From Schistocerca nitens (lineage: Eukaryota; Arthropoda; Insecta; Orthoptera; Acrididae): DNA of 64,000 nt. Under the pieces are notes generated by a model. The model was not told where the DNA came from and did not search any database. It saw only the letters and a list, made by a program, of their open reading frames with translations. The DNA lies in contig NC_064621.1 in NCBI RefSeq assembly GCF_023898315.1, positions 539,235,383 through 539,299,382 of the forward strand. The letters run 5' to 3'. A program made the translations under genes and the position numbers. Positions 32,317-43,118 of this stretch are shown here, in pieces. How positions within the stretch are numbered: position 1 is the first letter of the stretch; every line of letters begins with the position of its first letter.

Positions 32317-33864
32317 CAGGGTGTTTCAAAAATGACCGGTATATTTGAAATGGCAATAAAAACTAAACGAGCAGCGATAGAAATACACCGTTTGTTGTAA
32401 TATGCTTGGGACAACAGTACATTTTCAGGCGGACAAACTTTCGAAATTACAGTAGTTACAATTTTCAACAACAGATGGCGCTGCAAGTGATGTGAAAGAT
32501 ATAGAAGACAACGCAGTCTGTGGGTGCGCCATTCTGTACGTCGTCTTTCTGCTGTAAGCGTGTGCTGTTCACAACGTGCAAGTGTGCTGTAGACAACATG
32601 GTTTATTCCTTAGAACAGAGGAGTTTTCTGGTGTTGGAATTCCACCGCCTAGAACACAGTGTTGTTGCAACAAGACGAAGTTTTCAACGGAGGTTTAATG
32701 TAACCAAAGGACCGAAAAGCGATACAATAAGGGATCTGTTTGAAAAATTTCAACGGACTGGGAACGTGACGGATGAACATGCTGGAAAGGTAGGGCGACC
32801 GCGTACGGCAACCACAGAGGGCAACGCGCAGCTAGTGCAGCAGGTGATCCAACAGCGGCCTCGGGTTTCCGTTCGCCGTGTTGCAGCTGCGGTCCAAATG
32901 ACGCCAACGTCCACGTATCGTCTCATGCGCCAGAGTTTACACCTCTATCCATACAAAATTCACACGCGGCAACCCCTCAGCGCCGCTACCATTGCTGCAC
33001 GAGAGACATTCGCTAACGATATAGTGCACAGGATTGATGACGGCGATATGCATGTGGGCAGCATTTGGTTTACTGACGAAGCTTATTTTTACCTGGACGG
33101 CTTCGTCAATAAACAGAACTGGCGCATATGGGGAACCGAAAAGCCCCATGTTGCAGTCCCATCGTCCCTGCATCCGCAAAAAGTACTGGTCTGGGCCGCC
33201 ATTTCTTCCAAAGGAATCATTGGCCCATTTTTCAGATCCGAAACGATTACTGCATCACGCTATCTGGACATTCTTCGTGAATTTGTGGCGGTACAAACTG
33301 CCTTAGACGACACTGCGAACACCTCGTGGTTTATGCAAGATGGTGCCCGGCCACATCGCACGGTCGACGTCTTTAATTTCCTGAATGAATATTTCGATGA
33401 TCGTGTGATTGCTTTGGGCTATCCGAAACATACAGGAGGCGGCGTGGATTGGCCTCCCTATTCGCCAGACATGAACCCCTCTGACTTCTTTCTGTGGGGA
33501 CACTTGAAAGACCAGGTGTACCGCCAGAATCCAGAAACAATTGAACAGCTGAAGCAGTACATCTCATCTGCATGTGAAGCCATTCCGCCAGACACGTTGT
33601 CAAAGGTTTCGGGTAATTTCATTCAGAGACTACGCCATATTATTGCTACGCATGGTGGATATGTGGAAAATATCGTACTATAGAGTTTCCCAGACCGCAG
33701 CGCCATCTGTTGTTGACAATTGTAACTACTGTAATTTCGAAAGTTTGTCTGCCTGAAAATGTACTGTTGTCCCAAGCATATTGCAACAAACGGTGTATTT
33801 CTATCGCTGCTCGTTTAGTTTGTATTGCCGTTTCAAATATACCGGTCATTTTTGAAACACCCTG
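32317..33864 (+). mobile_element. Mariner-like element N, structurally intact
   Basis: TA at 32315-32316 and 33865-33866. The terminal inverted repeats are 168 bp (32317-32484 and 33697-33864) with about five mismatches. They begin CAGGGTGTTTCAAAAATGAC and end inside an AGATGGCGCTGC word. The total of 1548 bp contains a complete transposase frame. The open frame and near-identical TIRs suggest the youngest autonomous-looking element in the window. Confidence 0.95.
32598..33683 (+). CDS. Mariner-like transposase, complete, 47-residue D-D spacing
   Basis: 361-aa uninterrupted frame, and the only full-length transposase in the window. It would bind the element's TIRs and cut and paste it at TA sites. 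The N-terminal DNA-binding half comprises SLEQRSFLVLEFHRLEHSVV (first helix-turn-helix), KVGRPRTATTEGN (GRPR linker) and RVSVRRVAAAVQMTPTSTYR (second). Catalytic blocks are SIWFTDEAYFYLDG (D), WFMQDGARPHRT (D) and PPYSPDMNPSDFFLWGHLKD (D). I count 47 residues between the second and third Asp, lengthened by a GYPKHTGGGVDW segment. The C-terminus is HGGYVENIVL. The ATG at 32598 is preferred over the in-frame ATG at 32520 because the upstream 26 residues are Cys-rich and unlike the family. Nothing suggests host use. Confidence 0.9.
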   Translation: MVYSLEQRSFLVLEFHRLEHSVVATRRSFQRRFNVTKGPKSDTIRDLFEKFQRTGNVTDEHAGKVGRPRTATTEGNAQLVQQVIQQRPRVSVRRVAAAVQMTPTSTYRLMRQSLHLYPYKIHTRQPLSAATIAARETFANDIVHRIDDGDMHVGSIWFTDEAYFYLDGFVNKQNWRIWGTEKPHVAVPSSLHPQKVLVWAAISSKGIIGPFFRSETITASRYLDILREFVAVQTALDDTANTSWFMQDGARPHRTVDVFNFLNEYFDDRVIALGYPKHTGGGVDWPPYSPDMNPSDFFLWGHLKDQVYRQNPETIEQLKQYISSACEAIPPDTLSKVSGNFIQRLRHIIATHGGYVENIVL

Positions 33865-33866
33865 TA

Positions 33867-34741
33867 AATCACAAATCACAGTATATGATGGCTCAGATAT
33901 TTTACCTGTAAAAATGATTGTGGACTGGTATACTGACTTTGTCTTCAAATGATGGTTTCCCCTTTTCGTGTCAAACGTCAAAATAAGATCTGTACTGCCA
34001 TTTGTGTCCTTCGCAGGGTAATGTTGGCAGCGGTTGGTATCGGTATGCAAGATGGAACCACGACACCAGTTTTTTGACAGCAAATGAGAGAATGAGCAGC
34101 GTTCGAAGAGTTTTTGGTCATCCTATCGTGTCTCACTCTAAACATAACTTCAGAAAAGAATCGAGGTTTAGGGTTTTACGTCCCATGGACGATTAAGTGA
34201 TCAGAGATGGAGCACAAACTCTTATAGGAAAACGGTAGCGAAGGAAACATTTCAAAGATCCACATGTGAAGCCTACAATAATTTCCACAATTTGCACCGT
34301 CAGATCCTTGGGAAAGATCTATCAGAAAATCCTATGAAGATTTGCTCACACATAAGACAGTGAATGATTCCAATTTCCATTCAATCTCTAGTGAATTAGC
34401 CTGGTAGTGGAACTGAAGACAGCAGACAGAAAGCAAAAATATTCATTTCCGCATTCAAAACTGGATTTACGCGAAAGATGACTATTGCACTCACGTTTGC
34501 ACACTGCACAGACTTGCAGATGACAGATGCTGATATCAGTATGCGTGGCACTGAAAAAAGGTACGATTAGCTAAACTGAACATGGTACCAGGCTGTGACT
34601 AAATTGAAATTAGATTTCACACTGAATGCGCTGCAGAATTAGTTCCTTTACCAGCTAACACTTACCGAAAATATGCGAAGCAATTTCAGGAAGTAAGTCT
34701 GCTTTGAGCATAACGCGCTGCACTTTTTGTGGGTTGGCAGC
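33867..34741. other. No recognised feature
   Basis: No repeat or protein similarity recognised between the two copies of element N. Confidence 0.4.
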
Positions 34742-34979
34742 AGACTACGCCATATTATTGCTACGCATGGTGGATATGTGGAAAATATCGTACTATAGAG
34801 TTTCCCAGACCGCAGCGCCATCTGTTGTTGAAAATTGTAACTACTGTAATTTCGAAAGTTTGTCTGCCTGAAAATGTACTGTTGTCCCAAGCATATTGCA
34901 ACAAACGGTGTATTTCTATCGCTGCTCGTTTAGTTGTTATTGCCGTTTCAAATATACCGGTCATTTTTGAAACACCCCG
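34742..34979 (+). mobile_element. 3'-end fragment of element N
   Basis: Repeats the last ~240 bp of element N, from the codons for RLRHIIATHGG through the right TIR, ending at TA 34980-34981. It differs from 33627-33864 at only a few positions (for example GAAAATT for GACAATT). The left end has no TIR. Confidence 0.9.
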
Positions 34980-35149
34980 TATATGCTTTCAACGGTACTC
35001 GTATGTATACGTTTTAATAACTGCAACTTAATAATTACACATAGAATTTACAGTTATTTTGCGCCAATTTTTGTCACTAATAATTTTATTAATTATCCCT
35101 TATTCAAGAGGTATATTTTCGTTTGAGATGGGACCACTACGCGCTTTAT

Positions 35150-35520
35150 ACGGTCAGGAAATCAAGGCATGGCTTAACAGTCATCCGGGAAGAGTGGCAA
35201 CCTAGTAGCCAACAGTTCAGTTGTTCGTACTTTCATATACTAGAACAGCAACAATGCAAAAAGACCTATCTAGGTTTAAAAAGACGGGTATTTTCCCGCC
35301 TAATGCAAATGCGTTTGGCTAACAGGAATCTGCACCATCAGACACAACAGAAAGAAAAATGCCAGATTCACAAGACACAACAGAGTCAATTACTGCTTCT
35401 TCTTCCCATCCTCGTCCGTCATCTGACGTGCAAACACAGTCTTCATTCATTGTATCGCCGGAGAGTGTAAAGCCAGTTCCTCATTACGAGAGACCAAGTG
35501 AAGAGGAAAATGCGCCATGA
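35150..35520 (+). pseudogene. Pogo/Tigger-type transposase C-terminal relic
   Basis: Reads EIKAWLNSHPGRVAT then a stop. After a frameshift comes RFKKTGIFPPNANAFG, stop, ESAPSDTTERKMPDSQDT and a Ser/Pro-rich tail with SPESVKPVPHYERPSEEE. The order (helical WLxxNPGR block, GFRKTGIWPFNP-like block, acidic Ser-rich tail) is that of pogo/Tigger DDE_1 transposases. The catalytic core is missing. Confidence 0.6.
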
Positions 35521-35817
35521 TCACGGAGTCTCCCTAAAAAAATGAACTCAGTACAACAACAGCATCAAGGTTATCCCTTGACGTCCTGGGTGAGGCCTCA
35601 CAGACCGATAGCGTTTATTGGTACTCTGTCACTAATACCTAATGGTGCGGTAGGAGATTACAGCGTTGTCTAGTTGTTCTTGCCCGAAGTTGCCGTGCTT
35701 TCCTTTGAAAGTAGCCACTTTAATGTGACGTGGAGCTATACTATTACTGCATCTTTCGTGCTAGTGGTCTCTGAAACCGCACCTGGGACTTTGTGTTATG
35801 GATTCAGTAGCTAGGTC

Positions 35818-36012
35818 AGCCAGCCGGAGTGGCCGAGCGGTTCTAGGCGCTTCAGTCTGGAACCGCGTGACCGCTACGGTCGCAGGTTCGAATCCTGCCT
35901 CGGGCATGGATGTGTGTGATGTCCTTAGGTTAGTTAGGTTTAAGTAGTTTTAAGTTCTAGGGGACTGATGACCTTAGAAGTTAAGTCCCATAGAGCTCAG
36001 AACCATTTGAGC
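35818..36012 (+). repeat. SINE family 1, full-length
   Basis: The 13-bp duplication CAGTAGCTAGGTC is at 35805-35817 and 36013-36025. Confidence 0.92.
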
Positions 36013-36025
36013 CAGTAGCTAGGTC

Positions 36026-37076
36026 TTCGTCAACTGTTCATGTTTAGTAGATCCTGACTTTGGGGATACTGGTTTAAAATGGTTTGACGACAGTTTGGGA
36101 ACCAGTGTTGGATCAGATAGTGACAACGAATCTAAGAGTGAACATAATACTGTGTAACTTTCTCCTTAGCTACCCGATTATATCTCAACATCTCCTACAT
36201 ATACTCTGCCGTGGGATTTTGTTGTTCTCAATATTGACTCACTCAAAAGAAACTCCAGCGTTCATTTAATGAAAACTAGACGGGAAAACGATCTGCATTT
36301 GGATAACATTTCCTTAAGCACTGTACAGAAATGTGTGCACTGCTGAGCATATCTGAGTTTCATTGCGCTCCCGACAAACTGAAAAAAATTGGATGATAAA
36401 TCGCAAGTTTTCAAAACTAAGCTGAAAGGTTTCCTCTTGGTAAACTACTACTACTCTGTATAGGACATCATCGCAGTAGTTGAGAACTTTTCTCTACAAT
36501 GTGTCTATCATACTTTTACTTTCTCGCAATTACTTTCGTATTTTATCAATTCTTTAGTTTATAAATTTTCCGGTCAGCATTCTGTGAACTAGGTAGCGAA
36601 TCATTCCATGACCAAGTAGTTTTGAGTCTCTTCGCCCTCGCAACCTGGTAAAGAATTAAAACTATAAAACAAACTAAAAACAGAGAAAAATAAGTTACAT
36701 ATGTGAGAGAAATTAAAACTTGCATATTGACATTACGATTAGTGAACTGATGACTTCAGGGGGAATGAAAAGCGACGACCAAGACTACGTTGCACGGAAC
36801 AGGTCTAACATCTAAGCCATGATTGGTGGTGAAAGTATGAAAAGAGGATGCATTCGTTTCTTTCATAGTTGTGTAACATATGATAAATCCTCAAGACCAG
36901 TGGATAGCTACAGAGAGAGGGATAACAGAAACAGTGAAAGAAATAAACACGTCGAAAACCGGGACAGATGAGGACGTTCGGTACCCGACTGTGATCCACA
37001 GCATACAGATGTCGTACTTAGCTACAATGTGCTTATTATTTTCACCTTTTAAACCACTATCACGAACTGAGCTACA
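36026..37076. other. No recognised feature
   Basis: About 1 kb of AT-rich sequence with only short frames; nothing recognised. Confidence 0.45.
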
Positions 37077-37521
37077 CTTTCAAATAACTTCCGTGAATTG
37101 AGCCAGGTAACACTTTCAGCGACTGCCGATATTTCGGCGGGAGAACACCCCGCCATTTTCAAGGCAAACTGTAACGCACAGGCGACTTACATGCAAATTT
37201 AAAACCTCAGTTCTCGGACTGACGCAGGAAAGATAACACACACACTGAACACTAGTGGCACCGAAGTCAGAGCTATCGATAGTGAGACTACGAACTCGCA
37301 GGTGAGGTAGCGTTGACTCTGTCCCTCTGTTTTTTGACAAGGGAGAGAGCCGGATTCCAAACACAGTTTGAACAAAAACCTCCATCCCCGTTAACGAGGC
37401 TGCTTGCTAATTTAATCTCAACTGCCTCCTTATTAACACTGTCCCAAACATTGTCTGTCCCCGAAATATCGGCGGTCGCTGAAAGTGTTACGTGGCTGAA
37501 TTCTCGGAAGTTATTTGAAAG
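37077..37521. repeat. Fold-back/MITE-like element with ~58-bp inverted ends
   Basis: The left arm from 37077 (CTTTCAAATAACTTCCGTGA ... CAGCGACTGCCGATATTTCG) is matched on the other strand by 37521 down to ~37464 (CTTTCAAATAACTTCCGAGA ... CAGCGACCGCCGATATTTCG). The interior has no transposase. A related decayed inverted repeat is at 45983-46080. Confidence 0.7.
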
Positions 37522-38161
37522 CTGTATACGCCAGGAGAAACTCAGGTTTCATGACCACTTGTTTAACAGCGTATTGGTCCACCCTGTGAGCTCATTACGG
37601 CATCGATTCTGCATGGCATGAATTCCCAAATTCCGTACTAGGTTTCCGAAAGAATGTAGCATCAGATGCCTACGCACAGATCATGCAATCCTCCAGAATT
37701 ATGGGCTTTGGGTTGTGAATACGGAGCTGATAACACATACCCCACAGCGCCCCAGATGTGTTCCATCGTGTGCAGATGAGGCGAATTTTGTGGCCAAGAC
37801 ATCAACGTGAGACCACTATCATGCTTCTCAAACAACTGTAACACTATCACACGCCTTGTGACGCGGTCTGTTATCCTACTGGAAGATGCCACAGCCGTCT
37901 GTGTAGACATCGCTGGCCGTTGTGGCCGAGCGGTTCTAGGCACTTCAGTCCGGAACCGCGCTGCTGCTACGGTCGCAGGTTCGAATCCTGCCTCGGGCAT
38001 GGATGTGTGTGATGCCCTTACGTTGGTTAGGTTTAAGTACACAAGTGGCCATTAAAATTGCTACACCAAGAAGAAATGCATATGATAAACGGGTATTCAT
38101 TGGACAAATATATTATACTAGAACTGACATGTGATTACATTTTCACGCAATTTAGGTGCAT

Positions 38162-38969
38162 GTTGTTGTTGTTGTGGTCTTCAGTCCTGAGACTGGTTTG
38201 ATGCAGCTCTCCATGCTACTCTATCCTGTGCAAGCTTCTTCACCTCCCAGTACCTACTGCAACCTACATCCTTCTGAATCTGCTTAGTGTATTGATCTCT
38301 TGGTCTCCCTCTACGATTTTTACCCTCCACGCTGCCCTCCAATGCTAAATTTGTGATCCCTTGATGCCTCAGAACATGTCCTACCAACCGATCCCTTCTT
38401 CTAGTCAAGTTGTGCCACAAACTTCTCTTCTCCCCAATCCTATTCAATACCTCCTCATTAGTTACGTGATCTACCCACCTTATCTTCAGCATTCTTCTGT
38501 AGCACCACATTTCGAAAGCTTCTATTCTCTTCTTGTCCAAACTGGTTATCGTCCATGTTTCACTTCCATACATGGCTACACTCCATACAAATACTTTCAG
38601 AAACGACTTCCTGACACTTAAATCTATACTCGATGTTAACAAATTTCTCTTCTTCAGAAACGATTTCCTTGCCATTGCCAGTCTACATTTTATATCCTCT
38701 CTACTTCGACCATCATCAGTTATTTTACTCCCTAAATAGCAAAACTCCTTTACTACTTTAAGTGTCTCATTTCCTAATCTAATCCCCTCAGCATCACCCG
38801 ATTTAATTTGACTACATTCCATTATCCTCGTTTTGCTTTTGTTGATGTTCATCTCATATCCTCCTTTCAAGACACTGTCCATTCCGTTCAACTGCTCTTC
38901 CAAGTCCTTTGTTGTCTCTGACAGAATTACAATGTCATCGGCGAACCTCAAAGTTTTTACTTCTTCTCC
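38162..38969 (-). mobile_element. RTE LINE copy 2, strongly 5'-truncated
   Basis: 808 bp. Same 3' end as 17384-20200 and more than 97% alike by eye. It begins just upstream of the FADD active site (GEEVKTLRFADDIVIL). The 12-bp duplication ATTTAGGTGCAT is at 38150-38161 and 38970-38981. The C-terminal coding part from FADD to the end is open, unlike copy 1, which carries a 5-bp deletion. Its frame runs out into the host Tc1 sequence as a fused 369-aa frame (39290-38181) with no biological meaning. Confidence 0.92.
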
Positions 38970-38989
38970 ATTTAGGTGCATAGATCCTG

Positions 38990-40023
38990 AGAAATCGGTA
39001 CCCAGAAGAACCACCTCTGGCCGTAATAACGGCCTTGATACGCCTGGGCATTGAGTCAAACAGAGCTTGGATGGCGTGCACAGGTACAGCTGCCCATGCA
39101 GCTTCAACACGATACCACAGTTCATCAAGAGTAGTGACTGGCGTATTGTGACGAGCCAGTTGCTCGGCCACCATTGCCTAGACGTTTTCAATTGGTGAGA
39201 CATCTGGAGAATGTGCTGTCCAGGGAAGCAGTCGAACATTTTCTGTTTCCAGAAAGGCCCGTACAGGACCTGCAACATGCGGTCGTGCATTATCCTGCTG
39301 AGATGTAGGGTTTCGCAGGGATCGAATGAAGGTTAAAGCCACGGGTCGTAACACATCTGAAATGTGTTGAAAGTGCCGTCAATGCAAACAAGAGGTGACC
39401 GAGACGTGTAACTATATGGCACCCCATACCATGACGCCAGGTGATACGCCAGTATGGCGATGAGGAATACACGCTTGCAATGTGCGTTCACCGCGGTGTC
39501 GCCAAACACGGATGCGACCATCATGAGGCTGTGAACACAACCTGGATTCATCCGAAAAAATAACGTTTTGCCATTCATGCACCCAGGTTAGTCGTCGTTG
39601 AGTACACCATCGCAGGCGCTCCTGTCTGTGATGCAGCGTCAAGGTTAATCGCAGCCATGGTCTCCGAGTTGATAGTCCATGCTGCTGCAAACATCGTCGA
39701 ACTGTTCGTGCAGGTGGGCAGGTGGTTGTTGTCTTGCAAACGTCCCCAACTGCTGACTCAGGGATCGAGACGTGGCTGCACGATCCGTTACAGCCATGAG
39801 GATAAAATGGCTGTCATCTCGACTGCTATTGGAATCCAGCACGGCGTTCCGTATTACCCTCCCGAACCCACCGATTCCATATTCTGCTAACAGTCATTGG
39901 ATCTCTACCAACGCGAGCAGCAACGTCGCGATACGATAAACTGCAATCGCGATAGGCTACAATCCGACCTTTATCAGAGTCGGAAACGTGATGGAACGCA
40001 TTTCTCCTCCTTACACGAGGCAT
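38990..40023 (-). pseudogene. Tc1-like transposase relic (element II)
   Basis: Begins MPRVRRRNAFHHVSDSDKGR at 40023, with AARVGRDPMTVSRIWNRWV (helix-turn-helix). Next are QHGLSTRRPWLRLTLTLHHR, NVIFSDESRLCSQPHDGRIR (first catalytic D) and PGVMVWGAI. A decayed second block precedes PWTAHSPDVSPIENV (third block, E present) and LDELWYRVEAAWAAVP. After reconstructing the frame by eye, spacing in the last two blocks is the ordinary 34. Stops and frameshifts make it inactive. Confidence 0.75.
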
Positions 40024-41321
40024 CACAACAACGTTTCACCAGGCATCGCCGGTCAACTGCTGTTTGTGTATGAGAAATAGGTTGGAAACCTTCCTCATGT
40101 CAGCACGTTGTAGGTGTCGCCACCGGCGCCAGCCTTGTGTGAATGCTCTGAAAAGCTAGTTATTTGCATTTCACAGAATCTTCTTCCTGTCAATTAAATT
40201 TCGCGTCTGTAGCACGTCATCTTCGTGGTGTGGCAATTGTAGTGGCCAATAGTGTAGTTCTAAGTCTAGGGGACTTATGACCTCAGATGTTAAGTCCCAT
40301 AGTGCTCAGAGCCATTTTTGTGTAGGTATCAGGTGTGAAGGTATACAGGTGATCCTCAATAATGTTCACGTAGTCCGCAGCTGTCACGGACCCTTGGTTT
40401 ATTACTGAAGCTCCCTTGGAAGCCCAGTCGAATGTGTCCCATAGCATAACAGTACGCCCACTGCCCTGCGTCCGAAGCGGAGTGCGATTCTAAGAGCTGT
40501 TCGCCTGGATGACGGTGTATCAGTACAGGAACATCGACCTGGTGTAACAAGGAACGTGATTTATCCGATCAGGTGACATGGTTCCATCGATCCACGGCCC
40601 AGTCTCTGTGATTCTGTGCCCACTGCAATCGTAACTGATGGTGTCATTGGGACGACATAGGAACACGTAGGGGTAGTCTGCTGTGGAGCCCTATGTTCAA
40701 CAATGTGCCCTAAAAGGTATGCTCCGAAGCATTTGCCCTTGCACGATTATTGAACTCTGTTGTCAGATCGCGGAATATCCTGTTTTTCATAGATAGCAAC
40801 CTTCCACGTTCTATGATGTTGCCGCCTACTCATGATCTCCCCGTCTTTCGACCACTTTCTACAGATTCTCACGACAGTAGCACGCGAACATCCGACCAGC
40901 TTTGCCGTTTCCGAGATGCCTGCTCCCAGGCGCCGGGTCATAACAGTCTGCCCTCTTTCAACGTCGATTACATCAGTGGATTTTTTTCAATTTGTAGCCC
41001 AAAAATGCGAAGGCCATACTGAAAGTAATGAGCAACAGTTTTTTAAATTTCTAGTCCCCAGTATTTAGACAAACAAAGTACCTCATTTTAATGTACATAC
41101 TTTCTGCTACTTTTCAATATAGTCTCCATTTCTCTGCACACATTTTTCCCCATCGGCCTGCAAGTTTGAAAATACCCTTACGATAGAAGTTCGTTCCAGC
41201 TTCCCGAAGACACTGACGCACTGCTCACCGAGCATTCTCCACCGACTGGTAGCTTTAGGCTCACATCTGTTCCTTAACAGACACGAAAAGTGGTAGTCAG
41301 AGTGTGCTAAGTCAGGACTGG

Positions 41322-41513
41322 TTCAAATGGCTCTGAGCACTATGGAACAACATCTGAGGTCATCAGTCCCCTAGAGCTTAGAACTAATTAAACCTAACTA
41401 ACCTAAGGACATCACACATATTCATGCCCGAGGCAGGATTCGAACCTGCGGCCGTAGCAGTCGCGCGGTTCCGGACTGAAGCGCCTAGAACCGCTCGGCC
41501 ACCGCGGCCGGCC
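41322..41513 (-). repeat. SINE family 1 in mariner relic
   Basis: The 13-bp duplication AAGTCAGGACTGG is at 41309-41321 and 41514-41526. Confidence 0.92.
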
Positions 41514-41655
41514 AAGTCAGGACTGGAGAGAGGTTTCATTTGATGGTTTTGGGTGGTGGTTATTCTCTGAAGTTTGTGGTCTTTGATCAATAAACGGGGG
41601 ACCCAATGGACACAAAATCTTCGGCAACCTAAGCTTTGAATCATTTATTCACTGC

Positions 41656-41838
41656 CGGCCGCAGTGGCCGAGCTGTTCTAGGCGCTTCGGTCTGGCTCTG
41701 CGCGACCGTTACGGTCGCAGGTTCGAATCCTGCCTCGGGCATGGATGTGTGTGTCGTCCTTAGGTTGGTTTGGTTTAAGTGGTTCTAAGTTCTAGGGGAC
41801 TGATGACCTCAGATGTTAAGTCCTATAGTGCTCAGAGC
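41656..41838 (+). repeat. SINE family 1 in mariner relic
   Basis: The 14-bp duplication CATTTATTCACTGC is at 41642-41655 and 41839-41852. Opposite orientation to the SINE 140 bp to its left. Confidence 0.92.
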
Positions 41839-42475
41839 CATTTATTCACTGCACTGTGTCCTACTGCAATTTTTCTAGCGATTTCATTCACTGTGACACG
41901 TCTGACTTCTCTAATGAGCTCATTGAATCTTTCCTTGTTGCGATTCGTGAAGGCAGTTCGTGAGTGACCACTACAAGGCTATTCTTAAATACTCGTGTTT
42001 CCACTTTTGAAATATTTGACCCCTCTCTTAACACTGCTGGCGCCCGTGCAGACATCTCCATAGACACTCTGAAGTCTGAAGTGAATTTTAGCGGCACGCT
42101 GTCCCCCTTTAACAAGGAATTCAACGTCAGAAAGCTGTCGAGACGAAATATTGATGCCGGCCATTTTGTAAGTACTTCGTGTCATCGCGTCACAAGATGG
42201 CAACAAGTGACACAACGTCTGTTGATTACGATTCTGCTGCCGTTTTTGTTACATTGTCGGAATTGGAATTTTAACAATGGTTTCCTCACTACGTTCAGTA
42301 TGGCTCTCATAAAATTACGGTGATACCCTATTTGTCTCTGCTGCGACTATTTACTTTCGTTACCGCGTCACACGCCCGCAACACTCCCAGACGGCATTGA
42401 ATTTCGCGACGGGCACTGGTCATAATGTTTTGGCCCATCACTGCACTTCGAATGTATAATATCCTTTAGAGCAGT

Positions 42476-42735
42476 TAACCTTGTGCCTAAGGAAGGAAGA
42501 CAGACTTTAACGTCCCTTCATCGGCAGGTCGATAGAAACGGAACAGAAGTTATCAATTGACAGGGCTTACGAATTAAACCTCCCGTCCCATTTCTGAAGT
42601 AACCAGTCCTTGGTGTGCTTGAAGCGATTCAGCCAAACTACAGAAAACCGAAAATTTTCAGATTGGAATTTGAACCCTGGCCCTCCCGAATATCAATCCA
42701 GTGATTAACAACCGCGCAGGTCGCTCTTTAATTAA
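42476..42735 (-). repeat. Diverged tRNA-derived SINE (family 5-like)
   Basis: On the - strand: CGCGGTTGTTAATCACTGGA (A box side), TATTCGGGAGGGCC, B box GGTTCAAATTCC, GGTTTTCTGTAGTTTGGC, and a 3' part TGCCGATGAAGGGACG. Diverged, and no duplication found. Confidence 0.5.
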
Positions 42736-42910
42736 TCTTGCGTAGTAGTGTTTCGTACCAATGCAGCGAAGGCAACGTTGACCAACACACTAGCTCAGCA
42801 GTTGGCAGGACTGACCATTCATCCGTCGGCGCAGAATACTTGGCGATGTCTGAAATGTGCTGGCATACGGGCGAGCAGTGGCGGCCAGTAGCAGATGAAA
42901 CCAGCCGTAT

Positions 42911-43105
42911 GCTGGCCGGAGTGGCCGTGCGGTTCTAGGCGCTACAGTCTGGAACCGCGAGACCGCTACGGTCGCAGGTTCGAATCCTGCCTCGGACATG
43001 GATGTGTGTGATGTCCTTAGGTTAGTTAGGTTTAAGTAGTTCTAAGTTCTAGGGGACTGATGACCTCAGAAGTTGAGTCCCATAGTGCTCAGAGCCATTT
43101 GAACT
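42911..43105 (+). repeat. SINE family 1, full-length
   Basis: The 13-bp duplication AAACCAGCCGTAT is at 42898-42910 and 43106-43118. Confidence 0.92.
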
Positions 43106-43118
43106 AAACCAGCCGTAT

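Larger units (their letters stand above)
38040..40254 (-). mobile_element. Tc1-like transposon II inside a SINE
   Basis: TA at 38038-38039 and 40255-40256, created at the TA of the SINE's TTTAAGTAGTTCTAAG segment. The left end is CACAAGTGGCCATTAAAATT; the right on the other strand is CACTATTGGCCACTACAATT. It contains the RTE fragment 38162-38969. Confidence 0.9.
37912..40318 (+). repeat. SINE family 1 split by a Tc1 element
   Basis: The SINE head and body run from 37912 to 38039 and the tail resumes at 40255-40318; the gap is Tc1 element II. The SINE's own duplication is TGTGTAgaCATC (37900-37911) and TGTGTAggTATC at 40319-40330, two mismatches, so it is relatively old. Confidence 0.85.
37557..40985 (-). 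mobile_element. Tc1-like element X, outermost of a four-level nest
   Basis: The N-terminal part of a Tc1 transposase lies at 40750-40980 on the - strand (MTRRLGAGISETAKLVGCSR, RATVVRICRKW). The middle (first catalytic region, CVPRCYAMGHIRLGFQG-like) lies at 40350-40700. The remainder lies left of the SINE at 37557-37899, including a decayed second catalytic block and WPQNSPHLHTMEHIWGAV. The two parts are separated by SINE 37912-40318. Terminal repeats were not resolved. Confidence 0.65.
40990..42330 (-). pseudogene. SETMAR-like mariner relic with two SINEs
   Basis: The N-terminus on the - strand near 42180 reads ISSRQLSDVEFLVKGGQRAA and HFRLQSVYGDVCTGASSVKRGV (GVQW/HTH_48 helix-turn-helix). 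Next is SSLEKSDVSQ-type sequence, with VRRVTVNEIARKIAVGHSAV-like coding split by a SINE. The far C-terminus near 41100-41300 reads HSDYHFSCLLRNRCEPKAT and NLQADGEKCVQRNGDYIEK. The middle, with the catalytic blocks, is missing. Inactive. Confidence 0.65.

Noticed and set aside
37662..38042. Frames containing MPEAGFEPATVAAARFRTEA or its mirror ALGASVRNRATATVAGSN
   Set aside because: These peptides come from reading the family 1 SINE head. They appear at nearly every SINE copy and are not genes.
38181..39290. 369-aa open frame with reverse transcriptase similarity
   Set aside because: It is the truncated RTE copy read through into host Tc1 sequence; the first ~120 residues are out-of-frame Tc1.
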